A stretch of DNA of 64,000 nt from CAZMZW01 sp964571135. GTDB taxonomy: Bacteria; Chloroflexota; Anaerolineae; Anaerolineales; Anaerolineaceae. The stretch spans positions 310,001 to 374,000 of the forward strand of contig CAZMZW010000001.1 in assembly GCA_964571135.1 (NCBI GenBank). The letters are read 5' to 3'. Below the pieces are notes generated by a model. It did not search any database and was not told the DNA's origin. It worked only from the letters and a program-made list of their open reading frames with translations. Shown here piece after piece: positions 16,541 through 24,638 of this stretch. Positions within the stretch are counted from its first letter, which is position 1. Each line of letters opens with the position of its first letter. A program made the position numbers and the translations under genes.

Positions 16541-17320
16541 ATGCCCGTAGTTGAGTCCCAGAGCATCCACCGTGCGATTGCAATTCTTGATTTCTTTAGT
16601 ACCAGGCAGCCTGAAGTAGGGGTGCGCGAGATAGCACGTCATCTGAATTTACCCCCAAGTACAGTTGGACGAATGTTAGCGACTTTAACCACCCTGGAGA
16701 TTCTAACCCGCGAAAAAACCACTCACCGGTATAGATTGGGTTCCAAAGTGCTTAAGTGGGGTGCAGTGTATTTAAGTGGTTTGGATCTCCCAAGCGTGGC
16801 ACGCCCATATATGGATGAGCTGCGCCAGAAGACTATGGAAGCGGTCAGCTTGTATGTACCAAGCGGTAATGAGCGCGTGTTAATTGAACGTCTTGATAGT
16901 ACCCATTTCATGCGCGTTGTTACCCAGGTTGGCCAACGAATGCCTCTATATGCTGGCGCTTCAGGGAAAGTATTTCTCGCCTTCTTGCCTTCTGAAAAAC
17001 GTGAAGGTGTCCTGAAGAACATGCGGTTGGAACGGCTCACACCGAAAACTATTATTAATATAGAGGATTTACGCAAGGAACTTGTATTCATCCAAAAACT
17101 CGGATATGCCGTAAGCCATGGAGAACGGGTGGAAGGCGCTTCAAGTGTATCGGCTCCCTTGTTTGATAATACCGGTCGCGTTGTTGGCGCGATCAGTATA
17201 TCGGGTCCCACGATTCGTTTTACGGAAAAAAGGGTTATCGAATATGCTGAACCTTTGGTAATATTCACAAAGAAGATCTCCCATACCATGGGATATGACG
17301 AAAATGGTACGAATGCGTGA
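16541..17320 (+). CDS. IclR-family transcriptional regulator
   Basis: A 259-residue IclR-type protein. The N-terminal winged helix (about residues 5-65) includes VREIARHLNLPPSTVGRMLATL. The C-terminal effector domain (about 80-250) has the family features MPLYAGASGKVFLAFLP, GYAVSHGERVEGASSVSAPLFD and VVGAISISGP. IclR proteins bind small carbon-source metabolites and usually repress catabolic genes. It sits between the rightward enzyme operon and the leftward importer operon, whose promoters share one operator type that also occurs on its own promoter. It is therefore the obvious local regulator. The effector is probably the substrate or an early intermediate. Confidence 0.9.
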   Translation: MPVVESQSIHRAIAILDFFSTRQPEVGVREIARHLNLPPSTVGRMLATLTTLEILTREKTTHRYRLGSKVLKWGAVYLSGLDLPSVARPYMDELRQKTMEAVSLYVPSGNERVLIERLDSTHFMRVVTQVGQRMPLYAGASGKVFLAFLPSEKREGVLKNMRLERLTPKTIINIEDLRKELVFIQKLGYAVSHGERVEGASSVSAPLFDNTGRVVGAISISGPTIRFTEKRVIEYAEPLVIFTKKISHTMGYDENGTNA

Positions 17321-17369
17321 TCAAAAATAAGACCAGAAGAATTAGACTGAAAGATTTCCCCTTTTATAC

Positions 17370-17407
17370 AATCAGCCCAAATCTTTATAAGATGGGCTGA
17401 TTTTTAT
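17370..17407. terminator. bidirectional intrinsic terminator between convergent operons
   Basis: AATCAGCCC pairs with GGGCTGATT, with a second small stem (ATCTT/AAGAT) inside and T-rich sequence on the right. It lies between the stops of the IclR gene and the convergent zinc dehydrogenase, so it can serve both operons. Confidence 0.8.
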
Positions 17408-17420
17408 TTCCCCTTTCCCC

Positions 17421-18434
17421 TTATCGGCTCTCCATATTTAGTAGGATTTTACCCGCCTCGCCTTTACTTGCAATTTGCATTGCATCTTGAATTTTTTCAA
17501 AGGCGAAAGTATGGGTTACGATTGATTTTGGAGATAAAACATTCTTTTCAACGAGAGCAATGGTTTTGGCAAATTCACTAGGGTGATGATAGATCAATGA
17601 ACCACTGAGATGCAATCCTTCACGTACAAACCGAAGGGGTACAAAGCTCACCGGAGAGGTGGAAAGACCAATCAAAATAATCTGGCTTCCGCGGGGAGCT
17701 GCGCTTAATGCTAATTCCACTGTCGCAGTGGCACCTGCGCAATCGAAGATATTGCTGACACCCTCAGTTTGCCATAATTGGCCAATATCCTTATTCTGGC
17801 TGGTTTCAGCTCCCAATCGGCGAGCCATTTCTAACTTATTTTCAACAACATCATGTGCCAATACACGCACCCCTTGTGAAACCGCAGCTTGAATTAGTAA
17901 TAAACCGGTTGCCCCGCAACCCAAAACTGCAACTGTATCACCTAATTGAACTTCAGACTGCCATAATGCATGCAGCGATACGGTGAGCGGTTCAATAGTT
18001 ACGGCATCTTCGTTGGAAATTGAATCGGGAATTGGCCAGCTAAACTCAGCTGGTGCGACAAAATGGGTCGCATAGCATCCCGGAATTGATACACCGAGAC
18101 TTTTTTTATTTGGGCAAATATTCCCACGCCCGGTCCGGCAGAAAGTGCAGATCCCACAAGGATAGTTGGGTTCAACAATTACACGCTGTCCGATTTTAAT
18201 TTTGGTAACATCATTGCCCACTGCAATCACTTTGCCAACAACCTCATGCCCCTGAATGAAGGGGTATGAGGGAGGCGTCCGATGACCTGAAAAAAAGGAA
18301 ACATCAGAGCCGCAAATGGCAGTAAGAATGGGGCTGATCAAAACCTCAGCTGCACCAGGTTGCAGTGCTGGAGTTCCACTGATAGATATTTTTTCAGGTG
18401 CTACAAGAAAAGCAGCTTTGATGTGATTATCCAT
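17421..18434 (-). CDS. second zinc-dependent alcohol/polyol dehydrogenase
   Basis: A 337-residue MDR dehydrogenase: catalytic zinc motif CGSDVSFFSGHR and GHEVVGKV, structural Cys in CGICTFCRTGRGNIC, Rossmann motif GCGATGLLLI. It resembles idonate/sorbitol-type dehydrogenases. It is the last gene of the leftward importer operon, 20 nt after livF, so it is made together with the transporter. It may perform the first oxidation of the imported compound. It is clearly diverged from the dehydrogenase of the enzyme operon and is not a recent duplicate. Confidence 0.85.
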   Translation of the reverse strand: MDNHIKAAFLVAPEKISISGTPALQPGAAEVLISPILTAICGSDVSFFSGHRTPPSYPFIQGHEVVGKVIAVGNDVTKIKIGQRVIVEPNYPCGICTFCRTGRGNICPNKKSLGVSIPGCYATHFVAPAEFSWPIPDSISNEDAVTIEPLTVSLHALWQSEVQLGDTVAVLGCGATGLLLIQAAVSQGVRVLAHDVVENKLEMARRLGAETSQNKDIGQLWQTEGVSNIFDCAGATATVELALSAAPRGSQIILIGLSTSPVSFVPLRFVREGLHLSGSLIYHHPSEFAKTIALVEKNVLSPKSIVTHTFAFEKIQDAMQIASKGEAGKILLNMESR

Positions 18435-18454
18435 GATGTTTCCTTTCGATATTA

Positions 18455-19162
18455 TTAAGCTACACCAAGAAATGATTCTTGTACGATTTTGTTCTCTTGA
18501 AGAGCTTTGGAGGTATCAGCAAATATCACTTTTCCGGTTTCCATCACAACGCCATAGTCAGCTATTTTTAGAGCACCGCGTGCATTTTGTTCGCAAAGCA
18601 GAATCGTCATGCCCCGTTTATTCAGATCTTTAATAATTTCAAATACCTGCTTAACCAAAAGAGGTGCCAAACCTAGAGAAGGTTCATCCATTATTAGCAA
18701 CTTGGGTTTTGACATGATTGCCCGTGCAATTGCGAGCATCTGTTGCTCTCCCCCACTTAAAGAACCAGCCATTTGTTTTTTTCGTCTCTCAAGTATTGGG
18801 AATAACTTGTACATCTTCTCTTTGTCTTTGGCAATCTCTGTTTTATCCTTTCGAGTGTACGCTCCCATATCCAGGTTTTCATCAATTGTTAAAACAGGAA
18901 ATACCCGCCTCCCTTCAGGAACATAACCAATACCTAAAGTCACCACTTTATCCGCGTCTAGCTTATGGATAGGTTGATTGTTTAGAAGAATCGATCCTTC
19001 TCTCGGATGTAATAAACCACAGATGGTTTTAATTGTGGTGGATTTACCAGCTCCATTTGCCCCAATCAATGTTGTGATTGTGCCTTGCTTGACTTCGAAT
19101 GAAATACCTTTGACGGCATGAATATTGCCGTAATAGGTGTGAATATTCTCAACGACTAACAA
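18455..19162 (-). CDS. livF: branched-chain amino acid-type ABC importer ATPase LivF
   Basis: A 235-residue ABC ATPase of the LivF type. Walker A GANGAGKST, signature LSGGEQQMLAIARA, Walker B LLIMDEPSLGLAP, plus the family segment YVPEGRRVFPVLTI. It energises the importer with LivG, and its start overlaps the livG stop by 7 nt. HAAT (Liv-type) importers carry amino acids but also amides, urea, aromatic acids and other small acids. Since the neighbours are not amino-acid enzymes, the cargo here is probably the regulon substrate. Confidence 0.9.
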   Translation of the reverse strand: MLVVENIHTYYGNIHAVKGISFEVKQGTITTLIGANGAGKSTTIKTICGLLHPREGSILLNNQPIHKLDADKVVTLGIGYVPEGRRVFPVLTIDENLDMGAYTRKDKTEIAKDKEKMYKLFPILERRKKQMAGSLSGGEQQMLAIARAIMSKPKLLIMDEPSLGLAPLLVKQVFEIIKDLNKRGMTILLCEQNARGALKIADYGVVMETGKVIFADTSKALQENKIVQESFLGVA

Positions 19163-19929
19163 TTGTCTTCCTCCTTGCCAAGATATGCCTCAATAACAAC
19201 AGGGTCGTTTTGAACACAATCACAGTTTCCCTCAGCAATTTTCTTGCCGTAATCAATTACTGTGATCATCCCACAAGATTTCATAACCAATTTCATATGA
19301 TGTTCAACAAGAAAGATCGTCACACCTAAATCTTGAATCTTTGTAAGGATATCGGTCAATTCATCCGTTTCAACATCATTTAAGCCTGCTGCAGGTTCAT
19401 CAAGTAACAAAATTTTTGGCTCAGTAGCCAAAGCGCGGGCTATTTCAACCCGGCGTTGGTGTCCATAAGGTAGACTGGTAGCCCGATCGTATGCAAATTT
19501 ACTGATAGCGAGCAAATCGAGCCATTTCATGGCTTTTTCAATAAAAAATCTATCCTCGTTTTTAGCTGCAATTGGATTGACAATCACCTCGAACACTTTT
19601 GCCTTGGCATTATGGCCCATGGCTACCAGTAAATTCTCAAGAACCGTCATACTCTTGAACAACCGCAGGTTTTGAAATGTGCGCGCAAATCCCGCATCGG
19701 TTATTTTATGGGCAGGCAATCCAGTCAAATCCCTGCCTTCGAAAGTAATTTTTCCCGCGGTAGGTTTATAGTAGCCTGAAAGCATATTAAAAATTGTGGT
19801 TTTACCTGATCCGTTTGGACCGATCAAACCATGAATCTCGCCTTTTTTTACATTAAGCGAAATTTTATTTACCGCCGTAAGACCACCAAATTGCATAGTG
19901 AGATTTTCAAGCTCTAAGAACATCGGCAT
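19156..19929 (-). CDS. livG: branched-chain amino acid-type ABC importer ATPase LivG
   Basis: A 257-residue ABC ATPase of the LivG type: Walker A GPNGSGKTT, signature PYGHQRRVEIARAL, Walker B ILLLDEPAAGLN, and the typical FARTFQNLRLF segment. The frame opens at 19929, but AAGGAAG is better spaced for the second ATG at 19923. It lies 5 nt after livM and overlaps livF, so translation is coupled across the ATPase pair. Confidence 0.9.
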   Translation of the reverse strand: MPMFLELENLTMQFGGLTAVNKISLNVKKGEIHGLIGPNGSGKTTIFNMLSGYYKPTAGKITFEGRDLTGLPAHKITDAGFARTFQNLRLFKSMTVLENLLVAMGHNAKAKVFEVIVNPIAAKNEDRFFIEKAMKWLDLLAISKFAYDRATSLPYGHQRRVEIARALATEPKILLLDEPAAGLNDVETDELTDILTKIQDLGVTIFLVEHHMKLVMKSCGMITVIDYGKKIAEGNCDCVQNDPVVIEAYLGKEEDNC

Positions 19930-19934
19930 CTTCC

Positions 19935-20936
19935 TTATTTGCGTTTTTCTTTAATGGTCGGTTTAGGAGCCCATAGTCGGCGTATTTTTGAGAATAATTC
20001 TTTGTTCTGAAAGAGCTGCATGATGCCGCCGGGTATAAAAAGCACAACTAAAAGAATTATTAATCCATAACCAACCAGCTGCCAGTTTTGAATTGCCCGC
20101 AAATATTCCTGCAAGATGGGCAAAAGCACCCCGCCAATAATTGAACCGCTCAAGGTCCCCATGCCGCCAACCATGGTCATTGTCATAATGAACATGGTCG
20201 ATCTTAATTCAAAGATATCCGGGCTGATATACGCATTTAGATGCGCATATAATGCACCTGCTGCACCGGCAAAAACAGCACTAATAAAAAATGCGAGGAT
20301 TTTATAATTACCAATGTTGATACCCATTGCCTGGGCAGTCAGAGGGTCATCCCGGATTGCACGAAAAGATCGCCCCACCCGATTCGCAACAATATGCTTT
20401 GCCAACAGGTATCCCAGAATTACGATGATGAGGATCAAGTAGTAAAAACTTTGATCTGTTTCAAGCGGGATACCAAAAAATACCGGTCTTTTCATTCCAG
20501 CTATGCCCAGTACTCCGCCAGTAATGTCCTCCTGATTTATCAATATAAGGTTGATCACCTCACCCAGACCTATGGTAACAATTGATAGATAATGCGCCTT
20601 CACCTTTAGTGAAGGCAAACCTACAAAAGCCCCCACTAATCCTGCGAATAGCATCGCGATAGGGAAGTTTATCCAGAAAGGCCAACCTAACTGTGTATTT
20701 AATATTCCTGCTGTATAAGCCCCGATACCCCATAAGGCACCCATGGCAAGGTTGAATTGTCCAGCGAAACCCATGGCGATATTTAAACCCAAACTCAGCA
20801 GAATATAGATTCCGCACATATTAAGAATGTGTATCTGATAACGGCTTTTAGCTATAAAAGGAAAGATTAATAGAAAAATCGCGATACAGGCATAAAGTCC
20901 AATTTTGATGGTTCTATTTTTTATATTCATCCACAT
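19935..20936 (-). CDS. livM: branched-chain amino acid-type ABC importer permease LivM
   Basis: A 333-residue polytopic permease with LivM landmarks: LLSLGLNIAMGFAGQFNLAMGALWGIGAY near the N-terminus, GRSFRAIRDDPLTAQAMGIN (the cytoplasmic loop contacting the ATPase) and GGMGTLSGSIIGG near the C-terminus. Its start codon shares one nucleotide with the livH stop. A second in-frame ATG at 20930 is possible. The polar C-terminal tail of about 25 residues is cytoplasmic. Confidence 0.9.
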   Translation of the reverse strand: MWMNIKNRTIKIGLYACIAIFLLIFPFIAKSRYQIHILNMCGIYILLSLGLNIAMGFAGQFNLAMGALWGIGAYTAGILNTQLGWPFWINFPIAMLFAGLVGAFVGLPSLKVKAHYLSIVTIGLGEVINLILINQEDITGGVLGIAGMKRPVFFGIPLETDQSFYYLILIIVILGYLLAKHIVANRVGRSFRAIRDDPLTAQAMGINIGNYKILAFFISAVFAGAAGALYAHLNAYISPDIFELRSTMFIMTMTMVGGMGTLSGSIIGGVLLPILQEYLRAIQNWQLVGYGLIILLVVLFIPGGIMQLFQNKELFSKIRRLWAPKPTIKEKRK

Positions 20937-21829
20937 CAGACCTTTTCAACCTGTTTTTCCCCTAATATTCCAGAAGGTTTAAACATTAGCACGATCAAGA
21001 GCACGATGAAGGCGATGCCCTTTGTATACGCTGAGGAGATGAATCCTGCTGAAACGGACTCAACTACTCCAAATATGAGACCACCCACAATTGCGCCTGG
21101 AATGTTCCCAAGACCACCCAATACAGCACTTGCAAATCCCTTCTGGCCGACTGCTGCTCCCATGGCAGGATTAACATAGACGATGGGTGCTGCCAGAATA
21201 CCAGCAGCCGCGGCAAGTCCTGCTCCAATTGCAAAGGTTATAGCATTCATTGTATTGACAGGAATTCCCATGGTCCTGGCAATTTCACGATCCATGGCTG
21301 AAGCTCGCATTGCCTTGCCAAATTTTGACTTTGATAAAAATATTTGTAAAGCGATCACGAGCACAGCTGCAACCACAATAAACATGATATTCTGTGGCAT
21401 AAACTTAATACCCGCGATGATGATCGGTTTAGTGGTCAATGGTGATGTAACCGCAAATCCTTCTGCACCAAAGAGGATGATCATGAGATTATCAAGGATA
21501 AAACCCAATCCGATTGTTCCCAATAACATATTCCTTAAATCAACATCTGCCAGTGGGCGGAAGACGCGTTCCAGAAAAAATCCTAAAAAAGCGTTCAGTA
21601 GAACGCCGATAATAAATGCAATTGCAAAGGGTACATGCAAACCAAACACCATCCCTTGATACCAGATGATCCCAAGATAAGTACCCACCATATAAATACT
21701 GCCGTGAGCAAAATTGATCAAACCCATTGATCGATAAGTCATGGTAACGCCCAAAGCCACCAAAGCATAAAGGCTGCCGATGCCGATGCCGCCAATTATT
21801 GTTTGGATGAGAACATTGCCAGATTGCAT
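20936..21829 (-). CDS. livH: branched-chain amino acid-type ABC importer permease LivH
   Basis: A 297-residue polytopic permease of the LivH type. Typical segments are SLYALVALGVTMTYRSMGLINFAHG at the N-terminus, GKAMRASAMDREIARTMGIPV as the coupling loop, and KGFASAVLGGLGNIPGAIVGG near the end. It follows livK after a 102-nt gap containing a strong hairpin. It should therefore be made in lower amount than the binding protein. Confidence 0.9.
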   Translation of the reverse strand: MQSGNVLIQTIIGGIGIGSLYALVALGVTMTYRSMGLINFAHGSIYMVGTYLGIIWYQGMVFGLHVPFAIAFIIGVLLNAFLGFFLERVFRPLADVDLRNMLLGTIGLGFILDNLMIILFGAEGFAVTSPLTTKPIIIAGIKFMPQNIMFIVVAAVLVIALQIFLSKSKFGKAMRASAMDREIARTMGIPVNTMNAITFAIGAGLAAAAGILAAPIVYVNPAMGAAVGQKGFASAVLGGLGNIPGAIVGGLIFGVVESVSAGFISSAYTKGIAFIVLLIVLMFKPSGILGEKQVEKV

Positions 21830-21878
21830 AAAACCATTCCTTTGATTGTTACAATCCTAAAAATGAGATTTACAAAAA

Positions 21879-21908
21879 TCTTCGGGGCGGGATTTCCCGC
21901 CCCGAAGA
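21879..21908 (-). terminator. 14-bp G/C-rich hairpin with T-run between livK and livH
   Basis: TCTTCGGGGCGGGA and its exact complement are separated by 2 nt and followed on the minus strand by TTTTTG. This is a strong intrinsic terminator inside the transporter operon. In solute-binding-protein operons such sites usually stop most transcripts after the binding protein, so that it is produced in excess over the membrane parts. That role is likely here. Confidence 0.85.
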
Positions 21909-21931
21909 GATATTTTACTCGAGCAACTGAA

Positions 21932-23089
21932 TTATTTAAAATACACTGGTTTGCAGTCTTTAATCTCTCCCAAAAGCGTGCTAGCCAAACTTTCGCCTTC
22001 CTTGGTGATGGTCAACACACCCTGAAGTCCCACATACCCACTTACCTTATGCATTTCAGCAGCAACATTTTCAGGGGTCAGTGGATTGGCTTTGTCAGCG
22101 GCTTTGAAAAATACCTGCATGAGGTCATAGGCATTGGCAACGTGAGTTTCTGCTTCGTCACCCCAGCGGGCTTTATAGGCTGCTGCAAATTTCTTGTTTT
22201 GCTCATTGGCTTCAGTTCCGGGCCAACCAGAAGCGAAAACCATCCCTTCAATAGGCTCGCAACCAGCTGTTTCAATGAATTTTGGTGTGCTCATCGGCTG
22301 ACCACCAGCCATGAGACCCTCAAAACCCAGCTGCCGGGCTTGCTTGGCGATTAGTCCAGCCGCAACCTCGGAGGATGCGAGCAGTAAGACTTCCGGTTTC
22401 GCAGCTATGATCTTGGTGAGCTGCCCCGAAAAGTCCTTATCATCAGCTCCGTGTTGTTCTTTCACCAAGGGTGTCAAATTGGCACGTTTGAGTGCATCTT
22501 CCTCGTATTGCGCTTGACCTTTGCCATAAGCACCGTTGTCGCCAATGATCGCAAACTTGGTGAACCCCTTCTTTACCAGATAATCCACAAGGGAATTTTC
22601 AAATGCAGGTCCCGGAGGACACGATCGGAAAATATAGGCACTACCTTTTTGGGTAATTTGTACATTGGTACCCCATGTGAACTGGGGGATCTTCGCTTCC
22701 TGGAAAATGGGAAGGTCTGCCAGAACACAAGTGCTGTTGGTGGTTGCCCAGGCGGCTATCACACCGTCCTCGGTCACAACTTTTTTGGCAATATTGACAG
22801 ATTTGGTCGGGTCGGCTTCGTCATCGTAAATCACGAGGTCAATTTTACGTCCCTGAATTCCGCCTGCGGCGTTCTTCTCTTCAATGGCAAGCGTAACCGC
22901 TTTTTTCATCCATTCGCCAAGACTGGCGCTTGTGCCGGTCATTGCACCGATGATCGCCATTTTGAGGGGTTTTGGAGCTTCAGTGGGAGCAACAGTGGCT
23001 GCCGGTGCCTGCGTTGCAACAACCGCTGGTGCACAAGCCGTCAATAGTAAGCCTGAAACAAGCAAGACAAACAAACAAATACGTTTCAT
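21932..23089 (-). CDS. Liv-type ABC importer substrate-binding lipoprotein
   Basis: A 385-residue periplasmic-binding-fold protein of the LivK/type I group. The signal peptide ends in the lipobox LTAC (Cys at about residue 19), followed by a Val/Thr/Ala/Pro-rich linker. The mature part has the family pattern: KMAIIGAMTGTSASLGEWMKKAVTLAIEEKNAAGGIQGRKIDLVIYDDEADPTKS, a GDNGAYGKGQAQYEEDALK hinge strand and a C-terminal AYDLMQVFFKAADKA helix. It captures substrate outside the cell for LivHMGF. GGAG lies 8 nt before the ATG. It is the promoter-proximal gene of the leftward operon. Specificity cannot be read from sequence. Confidence 0.9.
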   Translation of the reverse strand: MKRICLFVLLVSGLLLTACAPAVVATQAPAATVAPTEAPKPLKMAIIGAMTGTSASLGEWMKKAVTLAIEEKNAAGGIQGRKIDLVIYDDEADPTKSVNIAKKVVTEDGVIAAWATTNSTCVLADLPIFQEAKIPQFTWGTNVQITQKGSAYIFRSCPPGPAFENSLVDYLVKKGFTKFAIIGDNGAYGKGQAQYEEDALKRANLTPLVKEQHGADDKDFSGQLTKIIAAKPEVLLLASSEVAAGLIAKQARQLGFEGLMAGGQPMSTPKFIETAGCEPIEGMVFASGWPGTEANEQNKKFAAAYKARWGDEAETHVANAYDLMQVFFKAADKANPLTPENVAAEMHKVSGYVGLQGVLTITKEGESLASTLLGEIKDCKPVYFK

Positions 23090-23289
23090 CTCAATTCTCC
23101 TATTATATTATCTTTGACTTTTTCTGTTTTTCAAAACCTTTAAATTTTTGAGTATTTATTTTCTTTCTGTTGATACCTCCTTATATTATTTTAAAATAGA
23201 ACTCTTATCGCGAGCAAGAAAGATGCTGTTCATTAATTTCATCATTGATGTAAAAAGTAAAACTTGGTATAAATCTTCCCAAGTCTTGC

Positions 23290-23355
23290 GTCTCACTATA
23301 CGAGACAGTGTATCATTATCTATTGATATTATATCTTTTATTTTCAAAAAATCAA
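23290..23355 (-). promoter_or_regulatory. importer operon promoter with triple GAGAC/GTCTC operator
   Basis: On the minus strand, TTGATT (23355-23350), 16 nt and TATAAT (23333-23328) are followed after exactly 13 nt by GATAC, 3 nt, GTCTC, 7 nt and GAGAC. This is the same order and spacing as at the enzyme-operon promoter, and the 16 bases around the -35 (TTAGTGCTTGATTTTT) are identical. The binding-protein start lies 201 nt further on, so the leader is long. Between this site and the DMT transporter gene (23356-23641) I see no gene, only AT-rich sequence. Confidence 0.75.
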
Positions 23356-23641
23356 GCACTAATTTGGTTTCAAATCTTTTTGCCTAACTAAAAAAAGTGT
23401 CTTTTCAATCTCTTCTTGGGTATCAGAAATCGGATGACCAAGTTTGAAAAGAATTCTCGCAGTTTATACCAAATATTTTGAATAAATGAATTGATTTTTA
23501 GATTGGTCTCGAGTATGATTGGTGGCTATTAAGGGTAAGTAAAATCCTCCCTTCAATCTAAAGCAGTCTGAAGTAAATAAGGGAATGTAATTCTCTCTAT
23601 TTATAAAATTCTACAGACAGGCAGCAAAGGATCATTAATTC

Positions 23642-24547
23642 ATGTCATCTAAAGATTGGTTGCGTTTCTGGGGAGCTGGCCTGATCTGGGGTACATCCTT
23701 TTTATGGATCAAGATCGCCGTGAGCCAAATCAGCCCCTTCATGTTGGCTGGTTTTCGCGCCTTATTCGGTACTCTGGGTATACTGGTGATTATCTTCCTC
23801 AACAAAAAGCTGCGCCCGAATTGGCGTACCCTGCGCCCCTGGCTTGGGATATTTGCCTTCATTGGATTTACTAACGTAGCTCTCCCATTTGTTCTTATCT
23901 CCTGGGGTGAACAATTTATTCCTTCTGGAATTGCATCTGTGTTAAACAGCACCACGCCCTTATTTACGGTCATTCTGGTCGCCATTTTTTTGCAGGAGGA
24001 CCGCCTCACTATGCAGAGGGCGTTGGGTTTGATAACGGGTTTTGGCGGAGTTGTACTTCTTTTTCTTCCAGAACTCGCCAGCAGCCACATAGAAAACCTG
24101 CTGGGTCTGGGAGCTGTCCTCGTTGCATCTGCTGGTTATGCAATTTCCGGAATCGTCATTAAACACAAAGTCCATGGACTGGCGCCTGAGCTGCAGGTAT
24201 TTCTCCAATATGCTTTTGCCGCCCTGATGATCTTTTGCATCACGCTTGGATTTGAAAGACCTCTCATATTACCGGCTTTGCCCCTTACCTGGATTGCCCT
24301 CCTTTGGCTCGGGCTGTTGGGATCCAGTCTCGCCTCATTTTTTTATTTCAACCTTCTGCATTCCGTGGGACCTACGCGTGCATCCACCGTTACCTATGTT
24401 CCGCCGCTGGTGGGATTATTGCTGGGTGCCATCTTTCTCGGGGAATCCTTGGGCTGGGAGACCCTGATCGGTGGAGCTTTAATTGTGATCGGAATTATGC
24501 TGGTTAATATGCAGCGGTCAACTCCCGAACTTTCCACTATAAAATAA
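23642..24547 (+). CDS. EamA/DMT-family transporter
   Basis: A 301-residue protein with ten hydrophobic segments in two repeats of five, the EamA (RhaT/YdcZ-like) layout. Typical features are RFWGAGLIWGTSFLWIKIA at the start, PSGIASVLNSTTPLFTVILVAIFLQEDRLTMQRALGL at the end of repeat 1, and GPTRASTVTYVPPLVGLLLGAIFLGESLGWETLIGGALIVIGI at the end of repeat 2. It is likely an exporter of metabolites or amino acids; specificity is not predictable. It is transcribed alone, outside the IclR-controlled cluster. Confidence 0.88.
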   Translation: MSSKDWLRFWGAGLIWGTSFLWIKIAVSQISPFMLAGFRALFGTLGILVIIFLNKKLRPNWRTLRPWLGIFAFIGFTNVALPFVLISWGEQFIPSGIASVLNSTTPLFTVILVAIFLQEDRLTMQRALGLITGFGGVVLLFLPELASSHIENLLGLGAVLVASAGYAISGIVIKHKVHGLAPELQVFLQYAFAALMIFCITLGFERPLILPALPLTWIALLWLGLLGSSLASFFYFNLLHSVGPTRASTVTYVPPLVGLLLGAIFLGESLGWETLIGGALIVIGIMLVNMQRSTPELSTIK

Positions 24548-24590
24548 ACCCAACACTTTGGTTTAATGGTTACTCTGCCGATATTCTGAT

Positions 24591-24625
24591 AAAAAAACAC
24601 CAGGCCTCATCAAAAGAAACCTGGT
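24591..24625 (-). terminator. intrinsic terminator of the phosphodiesterase gene
   Basis: ACCAGG and CCTGGT pair around a 15-nt loop. On the minus strand the stem runs into TGTTTTTTT. It lies just past the stop of the leftward lipoprotein gene and may also help stop the convergent DMT transcript. Confidence 0.65.
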
Positions 24626-24638
24626 ATATTTCAATTAA

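Noticed and set aside
16723..17289. 188-codon minus-strand frame
   Set aside because: Antisense shadow of the IclR gene.
22451..23047. 198-codon plus-strand frame
   Set aside because: Antisense to the well-supported Liv-type binding protein; no family features.
23148..23387. 79-codon plus-strand frame
   Set aside because: Overlaps the importer promoter and operator; AT-rich with no start signal.
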